DNA from: Rhizobium sp. 18055
GTDB taxonomy: Bacteria > Pseudomonadota > Alphaproteobacteria > Rhizobiales > Rhizobiaceae
DNA: 57,465 nt
Direction: 5' to 3'
Assembly (NCBI RefSeq): GCF_902706285.1
Contig: NZ_CACSKD010000022.1
Span: 1-57,465 of the forward strand
Shown piece after piece: positions 1 through 8,378 of this stretch (position 1 is its first letter; the number at the start of each line of letters is the position of its first letter). The position numbers and the translations under genes are program-made. The notes beneath the pieces were generated by a model. That model did not search any database and was not told the DNA's origin. It saw only the letters and a program-made list of their open reading frames with translations.

Positions 1-1123
1 GCCGGAGCGGAATTTCACCCTCTTGTTCACGCCACACCGCGATGGGCGGGCGGCCCAAAGTGCGGTGGATTGACTGATGGTAGTTACCGACAATGTCGAG
101 GGCGATGTATCGCTCGAGTTCGCGGAGAGTCAGCGCCGAATGCTGCTTCGAATCGTATTCGCCAAGCTCCTGTGCATTGCTGAAAGTAGTGCCGGGGAGC
201 AGGTGGAGTCTTCCCATTTGGGTGCCGATCAGCCGCTCAATATGCCCGCCGAAGCGCGGTTCGCCCGGTGGTCGCCAGTCGATCGCAACCCCAGCATCAT
301 CGCACCCCCTCTTAAAAGCGCGGCTCCTGAAGTCGCTGCCGTTGTCGACGTGTAGTGTCTCAGGGAGGCCGGCGACCGGCCACGGCTCAATGATCTCGCG
401 CTCCCGTAGCCAAGGCGATTTGTCAAAGACGGAGTGTAGTAAGCACAAACTTGTCGACAGTCGGGAGGGTGCGTCCATCGTGAGGTAGAACCCCGTCACC
501 ATCCGACTGCAGACATCCATTGCCAGAGTTAGCCAAGGCCTGCCAATGGGTAGGCGCGTCTCCTCGTCGACGACAAAGATATCTGCCTTCGTATGGTCGA
601 CTTGGACGATCTGGAGTGGGCGCGAGGCGGTGAGTCCTCCGGGCACGGCCATTGTCCGCTTCACGATTTCGGATTCGCCCCGTCGTTTGGCGCGTTGGTG
701 AAGGTCGATGTCCTGGAGACGAGTTTCGATCGTCCGCCGATGTGGCGGCTTCAGCCCCGCCGAGAGGCAGCTCGTTCGGATTTCGCGAACCAATTGAGAG
801 ATGCCTGGCCGGTTTTTTGTCAGATGATACCGATATATCGTGGCGCGGATGATTTCTTCCCGGCCTTCGTCGAGCACCCGTCGGCCGTCAGGACGGCCAG
901 GTTTCCGCTCCACCAGCGACATCACCGTTCCCCCAGCCCGAAATAGCTTGATAAGACGGAATGCAGTCGCTCGACTGACTCCAAGTTCGACAGCAAGCAG
1001 CGCCATATCCCCGGAAATCACATCGCCAGATCGGCGCTTCAGAAACTCTCGGATTGCCTCGGCGCGTCGACACGCCTCTTCCCAAAGCGTTTCATCAATC
1101 TCGTCTGGAAACCGATCATCCAT
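1..1123 (-). CDS. Mu/TniA-type DDE transposase, 3' end outside window
   Basis: The reading frame is open from the ATG at 1123 to the window edge, 374 codons, so the C terminus is missing. The N-terminal part has a helix-turn-helix (ELGVSRATAFRLIKLF), followed by an integrase-like core. The DDE residues are visible as QVDHTKAD, HVDNGSDF and HIERLIG. The N-terminal HTH, rve core and later Mu-type C-terminal segment (LGRPPIAVW near the edge) fit the TniA/TnsB-like branch rather than IS3 or IS481. It reads toward the inside of the element, away from the end at 1283. A strong ribosome site is not obvious. Confidence 0.8.
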   Translation of the reverse strand, partial: MDDRFPDEIDETLWEEACRRAEAIREFLKRRSGDVISGDMALLAVELGVSRATAFRLIKLFRAGGTVMSLVERKPGRPDGRRVLDEGREEIIRATIYRYHLTKNRPGISQLVREIRTSCLSAGLKPPHRRTIETRLQDIDLHQRAKRRGESEIVKRTMAVPGGLTASRPLQIVQVDHTKADIFVVDEETRLPIGRPWLTLAMDVCSRMVTGFYLTMDAPSRLSTSLCLLHSVFDKSPWLREREIIEPWPVAGLPETLHVDNGSDFRSRAFKRGCDDAGVAIDWRPPGEPRFGGHIERLIGTQMGRLHLLPGTTFSNAQELGEYDSKQHSALTLRELERYIALDIVGNYHQSIHRTLGRPPIAVWREQEGEIPLR

Positions 1124-1160
1124 ACTAACTAAAGCACCGCAGATTTCATCAACGAATGAA

Positions 1161-1274
1161 TCTCACATTAAGTGCTAAAGTCCAAGGGGGAGTCTCAATT
1201 CTAGTGCCAAGTCTCAGATTAAGTGCCGGGCTAACTTGTTGAGAGTGCTGGGGCGGAATCTCACGGTTAAATGC
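1161..1274 (+). repeat. Subterminal transposase-binding repeats, left copy
   Basis: Four copies of a TCTCAnATTAAGTGC-like motif occur at 1161-1175, 1193-1207, 1212-1226 and 1259-1274. The outermost differs most (TCTCACGGTTAAATGC) and matches the outermost copy of the other element end at 57291-57308. The arrangement is what the multi-site ends of Mu- or Tn7-like transposons look like. Confidence 0.7.
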
Positions 1275-1283
1275 AAACCGACA

Positions 1284-1513
1284 TCTGGCCCACGAACGAG
1301 ACAATGCGACACGGCCGATGTCTGGTGGCCCGTTCGGAAACTTTCTCAAGAAGCTTTCCATCCTGCGCGACATCTATATGGACGAGAAGGGTTTCAGCAA
1401 AGTCAGGATCGCCATTGTCACCGCGCGCAATGCACCAGCACATGCGCGCGTCATCCATACGCTGCGTGCATGGGGAACGCCGGCCGATGAAGCACACTTC
1501 GTAGGGATCTTCG
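1284..1513 (+). pseudogene. 5'-nucleotidase fragment, cut at both ends
   Basis: In the frame containing the ATG at 1318 the translation reads ATRPMSGGPFGNFLKKL, then IAIVTARNAPAHARV and TLRAWGTPADEAHFVG. These segments fit the C-terminal half of the bacterial 5-nucleotidase family (PF06189 type). The 5' part is removed exactly at the transposon end (1283) and the 3' part is cut by the IS66 terminus at 1514. About 75 codons remain, so no function is expected. The family assignment is from memory of the motif order. Confidence 0.6.
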
Positions 1514-1612
1514 GTAACCGCCCGATTGGCACCGCCTGCCGCATAAGGCCTTGATGGCCTAAGACACGTGTTTAACGACGTCGTTAGCGACGTGTCTTAT
1601 GCGGGGATTGCG

Positions 1613-1981
1613 ATGCGCGTTGAAATTCTTGGGCAAGAGCGGCGGCGCCGATGGCGCGACGATGAGAAGCTCGCGATTGTCATGTCGGTTGGGGATGTTG
1701 GAGCGACCATCACAGAGGTTGCCCATCGGCACGATATTACGCGGCAGCAGATTTACGCCTGGCGTAGCGAGCTGAAGAAGAAGGGGCTTCTCTCGGCGTC
1801 GTCGAATGCATTGTTCATCCCCGTTGAAGTGAAAGCGGTACAGATGGATGTCGCTGATGACCGGGAAAGGTGCTCCGGGATGGTCGAACTGCGATTGAGC
1901 TGCGGACGCACCCTTCGCTTCGGCAGTGCGTTCGATACGGCTGCCCTGACGCAGCTCATCCGTGCGGTGGAAGCAGCATGA
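1613..1981 (+). CDS. tnpA: IS66 accessory protein TnpA
   Basis: This 122-residue protein starts MRVEILGQERRRRW and carries the helix-turn-helix typical of the IS66 OrfA/TnpA group (TITEVAHRHDITRQQIYAWRSELKKKG). It is probably a DNA-binding helper for transposition. An upstream in-frame ATG at 1568 lies in the terminal region; 1613 matches the family start better. The stop overlaps the tnpB start (ATGA at 1978), suggesting translational coupling. Confidence 0.85.
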   Translation: MRVEILGQERRRRWRDDEKLAIVMSVGDVGATITEVAHRHDITRQQIYAWRSELKKKGLLSASSNALFIPVEVKAVQMDVADDRERCSGMVELRLSCGRTLRFGSAFDTAALTQLIRAVEAA

Positions 1982-2325
1982 TCGGGCCTGGGACCGGCGT
2001 TCGGGTCTATCTTGCATGCGGGATCACGGACATGCGCAAAGGAATTGAGGGCCTGGCTGCGCTTGCGCAGGATGTCTTGCGCCAGAAGCCGACGTGCGGC
2101 GCGGTATTTGCCTTTCGCGGCAAGCGTGGCGACCGTTTGAAGCTACTGTATTTTGATGGCCAAGGCTTCTGCCTGTATTACAAGATTTTGCAGAAAGGTC
2201 GGTTCCCGTGGCCTTCAGCGTCCGACGGTACAGCGCGACTGACGTCGGCTCAACTGGCGATGTTGTGGGAAGGGATCGATTGGCGTCGTCCTGATTGGGG
2301 CGCGCCACCGGCGCGTGTCGGGTGA
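1978..2325 (+). CDS. tnpB: IS66 accessory protein TnpB
   Basis: This 115-residue protein has the IS66 OrfB/TnpB landmarks CGITDMRKGIEGLAAL, FAFRGKRGDRLKLLYFDGQGFCLYYK and the C-terminal LAMLWEGIDWRRP. IS66 elements need TnpB for efficient transposition, though its biochemical role is not settled. It overlaps tnpA by four bases and is followed by tnpC after about 60 bases. It appears intact. Confidence 0.88.
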   Translation: MIGPGTGVRVYLACGITDMRKGIEGLAALAQDVLRQKPTCGAVFAFRGKRGDRLKLLYFDGQGFCLYYKILQKGRFPWPSASDGTARLTSAQLAMLWEGIDWRRPDWGAPPARVG

Positions 2326-3816
2326 TTTTATCCCTCTGAAACCACTCGTTTTTATGGCAATTTCTCCAGACTTGTGGTAGTCAGGATCATGTCAATCGCA
2401 ACGACAAATCTTCCTGATGATCCAGCCTTTCTCAAGGCAATGATAATCGCGTTGCAGGCGGAAAACGCGAAGATGTCGGCGACGTTGCAAGCGCACGACC
2501 AGTTGATTCAAACCCTGCGGCTGCGCATCGCCAAGCTGAAGAAACAGGTCTTCGGCAAGTCGTCCGAAAAGATTGAGCGTGAAATCGAGCAGTTGGAACT
2601 GGCGCTTGAGGTTCTGTTGATCGCCGCCGCTGAGAGCAATACGGCGCCGATAGATGAGCCTGATGAGGAGGCGTCTGTTGTTGCCTTGTCGGATACGTCT
2701 GAGAAGATCATGCGCCGGCGCCCACGCGTCTCGGACAAGGCAGTTCGCGAACGCCGGGAACTCGATCCTGGCTGCTGCTGCCCGGAATGCGGAGGTGAGC
2801 TGCGTCTTGTCGGTGAGGACACAAGCGAAATCCTCGACATGATTGCAGCGCAGATGAAAGTGATCGAGGTTGCTCGATTGAAGAAGTCCTGCCGCTGCTG
2901 CGAGAAGATGGTCCAGATGGCAGCACCCAGCCGCCCGATCCCTGGCAGCATGGCCGGCGCTGGCCTCTTGGCCTACATTCTGGTGTCGAAGTTCGATGAC
3001 CATTTGCCACTGTACCGTCTGAACGAGATCTTCGCCCGCATGGGTTCCGACATTCCCGACAGCACGATGGTTGACTGGTGTGGTCGTGCCATGCAGGTGC
3101 TGCAGCCTCTTATCGAACGGATCGAAAAGGCGGTCATGGCGAATGACCTACTTCATGCGGACGACACCCCAATCCGGGTGCTGGATCGCTCGCTCCGAGA
3201 CAAGGGGATGGGCAAAGGCGTGAAGAAGGGCAGGATCTGGACATACGTCCGCGATCAACGACCATGGGCAGGCAGTTCTGCGCCTGGTGCAGTCTACTAT
3301 TTTGCTCCGGACTGGAAAGAAGAGCACGTCCACCGCCACCTCAAGCAATCAAGCGGCATCCTTCAGGCTGACGGCTACAAAGGATACGGCAAGCTATACT
3401 CACCTGGAGCGGATGGGCTTCCTCGCTTCAAAGAGGCGGCCTGCTGGGCCCACTGGCGACGCGACTTCCACGATATCTGGACATCGAACAAGTCCGAGAT
3501 CGCGCGAGAGGCGCTCGATCGTATCGGAGCGCTTTACGACATCGAGCGAGGCATCAGCGGCCAGCCTCCTGAGATCCGGCTTGCCGCGCGTCCGATGCAG
3601 AGCAAGCCCAAGGTCGATGCATTCCGCCACTGGGCTGAAGCTCAACTGACGCGCATTCCGGGCAAAGGCGATCTGGCGGCAGCTTTCCGCTACGGTTTGA
3701 GCCGATGGTCCTCGCTCTGCCTGTTCCTCGAAGACGGTCGAGTCGCGATCGACAACAATGCTGCCGAGCGAGCGCTACGAGGCTTCGGCGGACCTGAGTC
3801 ATTGTGCACTCCTTCT

Positions 3817-5886
3817 CTAAGTGTCTGTAAACATTGGAAGCGTCTCCGTGTCGGCGATGCGACACGGGCGACCCTTTCGGGCCATCGCGGCTTGAACCGT
3901 CGCAGAAGTGAGATCGCTGGCCCGGATTTGATACGGCGCGCCGGGAACCACCTGTTCGGCAGCCAACACGTTTGCCTTGATCAGGTAGCGTATCCGATGG
4001 TTGGTCACGCCCAGGGCCGCCGCAGCCTCGGTCATGGTCAGCCAATTGCCGTCCTTATCGGCTGATTTGTATGCGTGGATTGCGCGCACACGCCTTACGG
4101 AAGAGACGCGGTGTGCAGTCCAGGTTTTTCCTTGTCCTGTGGGCATGCCCATTCGATTGAGCGACGCGGCGATATGTTCATCGGACCAGCGCCCCGCCAT
4201 GCTGCGCATCACTGCCAGGGCATCCTCCGTGGTAGCACAGCCGTGCTCTCCGCTCTGAGGTTTGCGCACTCGCAGCTCTGAATGCTGACCTCCCTTCCAG
4301 TGGATCGTCAGCACCACGTCACGAACAGCATCGTCGACATCGACGACAACGTCGGCAATCAAGGTACGGAGCAATTGCTGGCGCACGCGCATGGTCACAT
4401 CGGGCGAATCCCAGGCAGCCTGTAGATTATCGGCTAGGTTCGCGAAGGTGCCTGGATCGACCTCGATGATCGAGGGAGTGTCGGCAGGCTTGCGCACTTC
4501 CAGATCCCGCACGCGGCGTAGCGCAGTCTCCCAATTCCTCTCGAGCTGCGCCGCAATCAGACGGTTGTCGGGATCGCATGCCGCATAGCGACGTTCAGCC
4601 AGGCTGGCCTCGTAGCGAGCCTGCTGTAACTCAAGGTCTTGAATGTGGCGCTGTTCTTCTTGCCGATCCCGGTGCATCCGCTCTGCTTCAAAGGTCGCTT
4701 CGATCGCTAACGGTTCTACCGCGCGCAACAACTCGCGCGCAACTGCCGCATCGACCTTCAGGCCGCCGAACGTCATGCACCGGGGCAAGCCCATCATCAG
4801 ATTCTGCTTGTAGCAGCGATAGACAGGACTGTGTGGATTGCCCGTATAGGCGACACTCAGCCGCTGCCCACACCGTCCGCAAGTCAGGAGACCTGACAAC
4901 AGCGCTCTGCCGCCGCGGCCCGATTTAGTCCCGCCCGAACGGCCATAGCTGTTGAGCGCCAGTTGCTGTTGGTTACGCTCGTACTCATCCCAGGTGATGT
5001 AACCTTCGTGATGGTCCTTGATCATCACCTCCCAGGTGCCGACGGGCTTGCCGTGCCCGTAACTGCGACGTGCTCTTCCATCAACGATGGCAGTCCGCTT
5101 CTCGCTTTTCCCATAGACGTAGACGCCAGCGTAGAAGGGGTTTTTGAGGATGCCTATTACGTTGCGATAACGGACCGGTGTCCAGACGAAGTTGGTCATG
5201 CGCCCTTCATCCGACGGCCGTGGGAAGTAAATTTGATCTTTTGTCATCGACAGCAGCACCTGCCGTGCGCTTCCAAGCTCATGGAAGCGGGCGAAGATAG
5301 ATCGGATCACGTCTTGCAGACGCAGATCGGGGTCCAGTCCAAGCCCCGCCTCCCGGTGCCAAATGTAACCGAACGGAACGGAAAGTCGCAATTCGCCGCG
5401 TCGCGCTTTCGATCTGGCGGCATCCAGCATGCGGGCTCTCAGCACGCCGAGTTCGAACTCACTGATACTGCCCTTCATTCCCAGAAGCAGCCTGTCGTTC
5501 GGGCGGCAAGGGTTGTAGATACCGTCGTGATCTATGACGCGGGCCTCAACGAGGCCGCATAGCTCAAGCAAATGGTGCCAGTCGCGACCATTACGTGCGA
5601 GGCGTGAAGCGTCGAAGCATAATACGGCACCAACTTTGCCAGCGCATAAAAGGGCGACGAGGCGATCGAAGCCGGGACGCGCGACCGTTCCGCTGGCAGA
5701 GCGTCCCAGGTCATCGTCGATTACTTCGATGTCGCTGAAGCCGCGTTGTCGCGCCACGTCAACGAGATCATATTGCCGTCGCTGGCCTTCCAGATTGGTC
5801 ATAACCTGCGACTGCGTGGATTGCCGCACATAAACGACGGCCTTGCGCGCGAGCAGCGCTGTCGGAATCAAATCAGTGCTGGTCAT
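3817..5886 (-). CDS. Large serine recombinase with C-terminal HTH
   Basis: This 689-residue protein has the resolvase/invertase catalytic domain with the nucleophile in VVYVRQS (Ser23), and core motifs DDDLGRSASG, CFDASRLARNGRDW and GSISEFELG. A recombinase DNA-binding domain follows (LKNPFYAGVYVYGK), then a zinc ribbon (LTCGRCGQRL...YRCYK) and a coiled-coil region. The last ~75 residues carry an excisionase/MerR-like helix-turn-helix starting about residue 614 (WLTMTEAAAALGVTNHRIRYL). GAGGAG lies ahead of the ATG. It presumably integrates and excises the surrounding element; this is inferred from family and position. Confidence 0.88.
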   Translation of the reverse strand: MTSTDLIPTALLARKAVVYVRQSTQSQVMTNLEGQRRQYDLVDVARQRGFSDIEVIDDDLGRSASGTVARPGFDRLVALLCAGKVGAVLCFDASRLARNGRDWHHLLELCGLVEARVIDHDGIYNPCRPNDRLLLGMKGSISEFELGVLRARMLDAARSKARRGELRLSVPFGYIWHREAGLGLDPDLRLQDVIRSIFARFHELGSARQVLLSMTKDQIYFPRPSDEGRMTNFVWTPVRYRNVIGILKNPFYAGVYVYGKSEKRTAIVDGRARRSYGHGKPVGTWEVMIKDHHEGYITWDEYERNQQQLALNSYGRSGGTKSGRGGRALLSGLLTCGRCGQRLSVAYTGNPHSPVYRCYKQNLMMGLPRCMTFGGLKVDAAVARELLRAVEPLAIEATFEAERMHRDRQEEQRHIQDLELQQARYEASLAERRYAACDPDNRLIAAQLERNWETALRRVRDLEVRKPADTPSIIEVDPGTFANLADNLQAAWDSPDVTMRVRQQLLRTLIADVVVDVDDAVRDVVLTIHWKGGQHSELRVRKPQSGEHGCATTEDALAVMRSMAGRWSDEHIAASLNRMGMPTGQGKTWTAHRVSSVRRVRAIHAYKSADKDGNWLTMTEAAAALGVTNHRIRYLIKANVLAAEQVVPGAPYQIRASDLTSATVQAAMARKGRPCRIADTETLPMFTDT

Positions 5887-6052
5887 CGTTGATCTCCTCG
5901 ACGACCAGACCGGCTGCCTCCATCAGCAGGCAAGCCAGCGTCGATACCGCCTTCTTGCGATCCTTGTCGCTCAGTGCGTCGAGCGTCCGGGGTTTGAATA
6001 TCAGGTCGAGCTGCCGGCCTGACGTCGGCACCAGCGTAGTGCGGGATCTCAT
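5873..6052 (-). CDS. Small protein upstream of recombinase
   Basis: This 59-residue frame starts MRSRTTLVPTSGRQLDL behind a strong AGGAGG placed six bases from the ATG, and overlaps the recombinase start by 14 bases. It is basic at the start and acidic at the end (VVEEINDDQH). The family is not recognised. Tight coupling to the recombinase suggests an accessory role in recombination, which is inference only. Confidence 0.55.
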   Translation of the reverse strand: MRSRTTLVPTSGRQLDLIFKPRTLDALSDKDRKKAVSTLACLLMEAAGLVVEEINDDQH

Positions 6053-6371
6053 CGTCTTCCTCCTGAGTGATTCTACGTCCACCCCGGAAGAGTGCAGCCT
6101 TGCTGCTGCCGCTGACCAGCCTGTTCAGTTCGACCAGCGTTGCAAGATCGACGCGTGCAACACCCATGGTCATGCCACCGCACACCACAGGATCAATCAT
6201 CCACCCCGAAATCGAGACCACGACACCTGCGGGCCCCAAAACCTTTAGAAATAAACCTGTCGCTCGCTGCTCGACGCGACGAATACAAACCTTCTGGCCG
6301 TAATAGGGATGCCAGCGATAATGAACCTCGACTTCATCGCCGACATGGGCAGAATGAACGGATGATGGGCG
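6020..6371 (-). CDS. DUF5372-like protein, ends uncertain
   Basis: The minus frame covering HYRWHPYYGQKVCIRRVE, GWMIDPVVCGGMTMGVARVDL and ALFRGGRRITQEEDDE resembles small proteins annotated as DUF5372 that often sit beside serine recombinases. The frame stays open from 6428 to 5883, but the N-terminal part beyond 6371 is antisense IS66 sequence and the C-terminal part overlaps the better-supported 59-residue gene. The real start is therefore unclear and may be supplied by the target after insertion. The DUF assignment is from memory. Confidence 0.45.
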
Positions 6372-6591
6372 TTGGAAGACGCAACTGGCTATTCGCGGGA
6401 GCCGACACCGGGGCGGAGACCTTGGCACGCGCCATGACGATCATCGAGACGGCCAAGATGAATGGCCTTGATCCGCAGGCATACTTGGCTGACGTGCTCG
6501 ATCGCATCCACGATCACAAGATCAATCGGTTAGACGAGCTGCTGCCGTGGAGCTGGTCGCCGCTCGTCACAACCTCTGCCGAGGCAGCCTG

Positions 6592-6888
6592 ATGGCAACA
6601 GTTACCTACGTCCGTACGATCAAATTTGTTGCCGAAATTCTCAAAGAGGACCCGGAGCTTCTTCAGGCAATCGTCTCCAACGATGATAATCTGAGCTACG
6701 GCAGCATCATCTCCGTCTACACCGGAGACGACGAATCCGTCACCGCACTGACAGACGACGGCATGGACGAGTTGGAGCAGATGCTCAAAGACGCCCGCCG
6801 CTCACCCCAAGAATGGAACGACTTCCTCGACAGCTTTGTTGACAACGAGCTGCTCGTCGCTCGCATCAAAGCCAAATCTACGCGGTAG
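6592..6888 (+). CDS. Small IS66 fourth ORF
   Basis: This 98-residue protein starts MATVTYVRTIKFVAEIL, with its ATG overlapping the tnpC stop (TGATG). It is acidic and ends just inside the right terminal repeat. Some IS66 elements carry such a gene after tnpC. It has helical segments (MDELEQMLKDARRSPQEW) but no recognised domain. It belongs to the element by position; its function is unknown. Confidence 0.6.
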   Translation: MATVTYVRTIKFVAEILKEDPELLQAIVSNDDNLSYGSIISVYTGDDESVTALTDDGMDELEQMLKDARRSPQEWNDFLDSFVDNELLVARIKAKSTR

Positions 6889-6938
6889 CAATCGGGCGGT
6901 TACTTTGTTGGCGATAGAGAGCGGGAAAAAGCCGGGGG

Positions 6939-8378
6939 TCACGCTGCCAGGTCGAGCTTTGCTTTTTTGAGACGGCCGTCGGCGACGGCGGCTCGAACCT
7001 GCAGGACCCGATGAGCGCCAATCGGCGACCAACGCATCTGTCGCTTCTTATTCATGCGGGCATTGACGAGACTGTTTGCTGCGCTTTCAGCGGGGGAACT
7101 GGATATGGGCTTGCCTGACCAATATCGCTGGCAGTAGTTGACAATCGAAGTCTTGTTCTGGACCAGATAGGTGCGAAGATTGGTGATCAGCTCATATAGG
7201 CGCCTAAGCTTGATGCTGGTGTCGCGCAAACCGGGATACTGGTCCAATTGGGCGAGCAGATGCTTTACTGTTCTGGTCGCCTCCCTGACATACCCGCTCC
7301 AAAGGAGATGCCGCATCCTCGGCATATGAACCGCGACGTCGCGAAGGAAGACGTTCAGATCTTGCCGATGTCTGATGCCCTCCCAGGCCTGTTCGATGTG
7401 CCCAAGCCGCATCGATAGATGGAACCAGTCAAGAATATGCGTCACAGGCTGGCGCGTTGCGCTTAACACGATGCTTTGCAGTCCGATCTCTCCGTCACTG
7501 AAGACAGTAACGTCTCGGCCTGGAAGCCACCCTTGTGCGCGCATCGCTGCGCGAACGACATCGTATTTGGCGGTGGCAATATTAGGCGCAGCAGCAAATT
7601 GGCGCGGTGGCCGCCCCTGCACAACAACACGTCCCATGGCGATCTCGAAATGCCGGCTTTGGTAGCCCGGAACTGCGCGAATATAGGCGCCATCAATGAA
7701 AACAGAAACGGCCGACTCGCGAGCTCGGCTGATACGATAGGGGCTCGCAATGTCCCACTTTTCGATCTGATCGGCGACCTTTGCGAGCCGGTGACTGACA
7801 GTCCGGTGGTTATGTCGATGTGTGGCCGATTCAACCGGCACAACGAGGTCCAGCACGCGGGCTGCTTCTCGAAAGGATAGCCGAGAGCCCAGTTCCGCCT
7901 GAATTCGCTCCAATTCTGGTGTTGCTCTTCCATTCAGCAATGTCTCGAGGCTGGATGTGCGGGAATCTTGCGCCTTTCCGCATGCACAGCTGCACCACCG
8001 TGGCACGCGCACACAACACGGGCCGAGGAGCGAGTCGATCGTACGGGATCTATAATCATGAACTCTCCGGAGGCCATCACAGTCTTTGCATTTACGATCC
8101 TGCTGGCCGGCCTGGGCGGCCTGAAACTGGGTCAACCCGGTTTGTAGACGCCGCTGTATCTCCTTGCCTTCTTCCAGAGAAAGACCAAAATCGTCGAGAC
8201 GAGCCCCTTCGACAATGCGTTCGACACTGGAAATCTCAAGACGCTGCGGAACGCCGTCCACATGGGGTAATCGCGGGAGCGAGTCGCCCCTGATGCAGTC
8301 CCGACAATGGAATCTGGTGGCTGTTCCCCGATAAGATGAAAGTGCGGGCTCAAGACTGGCAGTCAGGCCCAGGCATCT
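6939..8378 (-). CDS. ISKra4-family transposase
   Basis: The protein reads from about CLGLTASLEPALSSYRG to KAKLDLAA, roughly 475-480 residues. Family landmarks are CKDCDGLRRVHDYRSRTIDSLLG with a cysteine pair, VSVFIDGAYIRAVPG with a core Asp, TVFSDGEIGLQ, HILDWFHLSMRL and the C-terminal MRWSPIGAHRVLQVRAAV. The codon where ATG would be expected is GTT, directly beside the IS110 element, so the N terminus probably lost its start to that insertion. A frame continues upstream to 8516 but it crosses IS110 sequence. The body looks intact. Confidence 0.75.
   Translation of the reverse strand, partial: RCLGLTASLEPALSSYRGTATRFHCRDCIRGDSLPRLPHVDGVPQRLEISSVERIVEGARLDDFGLSLEEGKEIQRRLQTGLTQFQAAQAGQQDRKCKDCDGLRRVHDYRSRTIDSLLGPCCVRVPRWCSCACGKAQDSRTSSLETLLNGRATPELERIQAELGSRLSFREAARVLDLVVPVESATHRHNHRTVSHRLAKVADQIEKWDIASPYRISRARESAVSVFIDGAYIRAVPGYQSRHFEIAMGRVVVQGRPPRQFAAAPNIATAKYDVVRAAMRAQGWLPGRDVTVFSDGEIGLQSIVLSATRQPVTHILDWFHLSMRLGHIEQAWEGIRHRQDLNVFLRDVAVHMPRMRHLLWSGYVREATRTVKHLLAQLDQYPGLRDTSIKLRRLYELITNLRTYLVQNKTSIVNYCQRYWSGKPISSSPAESAANSLVNARMNKKRQMRWSPIGAHRVLQVRAAVADGRLKKAKLDLAA

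Larger units (their letters stand above)
1..1283 (-). mobile_element. End of a Mu/TniA-type transposon, left copy (partial)
   Basis: The element runs out of the window to the left. Its outer end is ...CGACA at 1279-1283, i.e. 5'-TGTCGG on the minus strand, and the end of the second copy at 57282 starts the same way (TGTCGT). Inside the end lie four related 15-16-base repeats in one orientation, at 1161-1175, 1193-1207, 1212-1226 and 1259-1274, with consensus TCTCAnATTAAGTGC. Multiple subterminal sites and 5'-TGT ends are typical of Mu, Tn7 and Tn5053/Tn552-type transposons. The DDE transposase gene starts 160 bases inside the end. The element interrupts a 5'-nucleotidase remnant. ATPase and accessory genes expected for such elements would lie outside the window. 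Confidence 0.75.
3791..6371 (-). mobile_element. Large serine-recombinase element inside IS66 tnpC
   Basis: The insert is bounded by a shared GGCG at 3787-3790 and 6368-6371. Removing one copy with the intervening 2581 bp restores tnpC exactly. It encodes, on the minus strand, a DUF5372-like protein, a 59-residue protein and a 689-residue serine recombinase, in that order, the last ending 26 bases from the boundary. There are no terminal inverted repeats and no longer target duplication, as expected for a serine integrase that acts at a short core. Confidence 0.82.
2389..6592 (+). pseudogene. tnpC: IS66 transposase TnpC, split by a 2581-bp insert
   Basis: The first part (2389-3790) has the coiled-coil N terminus, zinc-binding CCCPECGG segment, and DDE core with LLHADDTPIRVLD and QADGYKGYG. 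It stops being IS66-like after NNAAERALRGFG. The last part resumes at 6372 with VGRRNWLFAGADTGAETL and ends at 6592. Joining 3790 to 6372 restores one frame of 545 residues counted from 2374 (540 from ATG 2389), with RALRGFGVGRRNWLFAG across the join. The glutamate of the DDE triad is in NNAAERAL, so the break falls just after the catalytic core. The enzyme is inactive while the insert is present but would be restored by exact excision. Confidence 0.9.
1514..6903 (+). mobile_element. IS66-family element, interrupted by a recombinase element
   Basis: Perfect 15-base terminal inverted repeats GTAACCGCCCGATTG lie at 1514-1528 and, inverted, at 6889-6903. Between them are tnpA, tnpB, tnpC and a small fourth gene. 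tnpC is split by a 2581-bp insert at 3791-6371; without it the element is 2809 bp, a normal IS66 size. The 8-base flanks (GATCTTCG left, TTTGTTGG right) do not match, so the usual 8-bp target duplication is absent, which points to a deletion or rearrangement after insertion. Confidence 0.9.

Noticed and set aside
5883..6082. C-terminal extension of the DUF5372-like frame
   Set aside because: It overlaps the 59-residue gene that has a strong AGGAGG site and a better start; the extension is Arg/Gly-rich and looks like a shadow frame.
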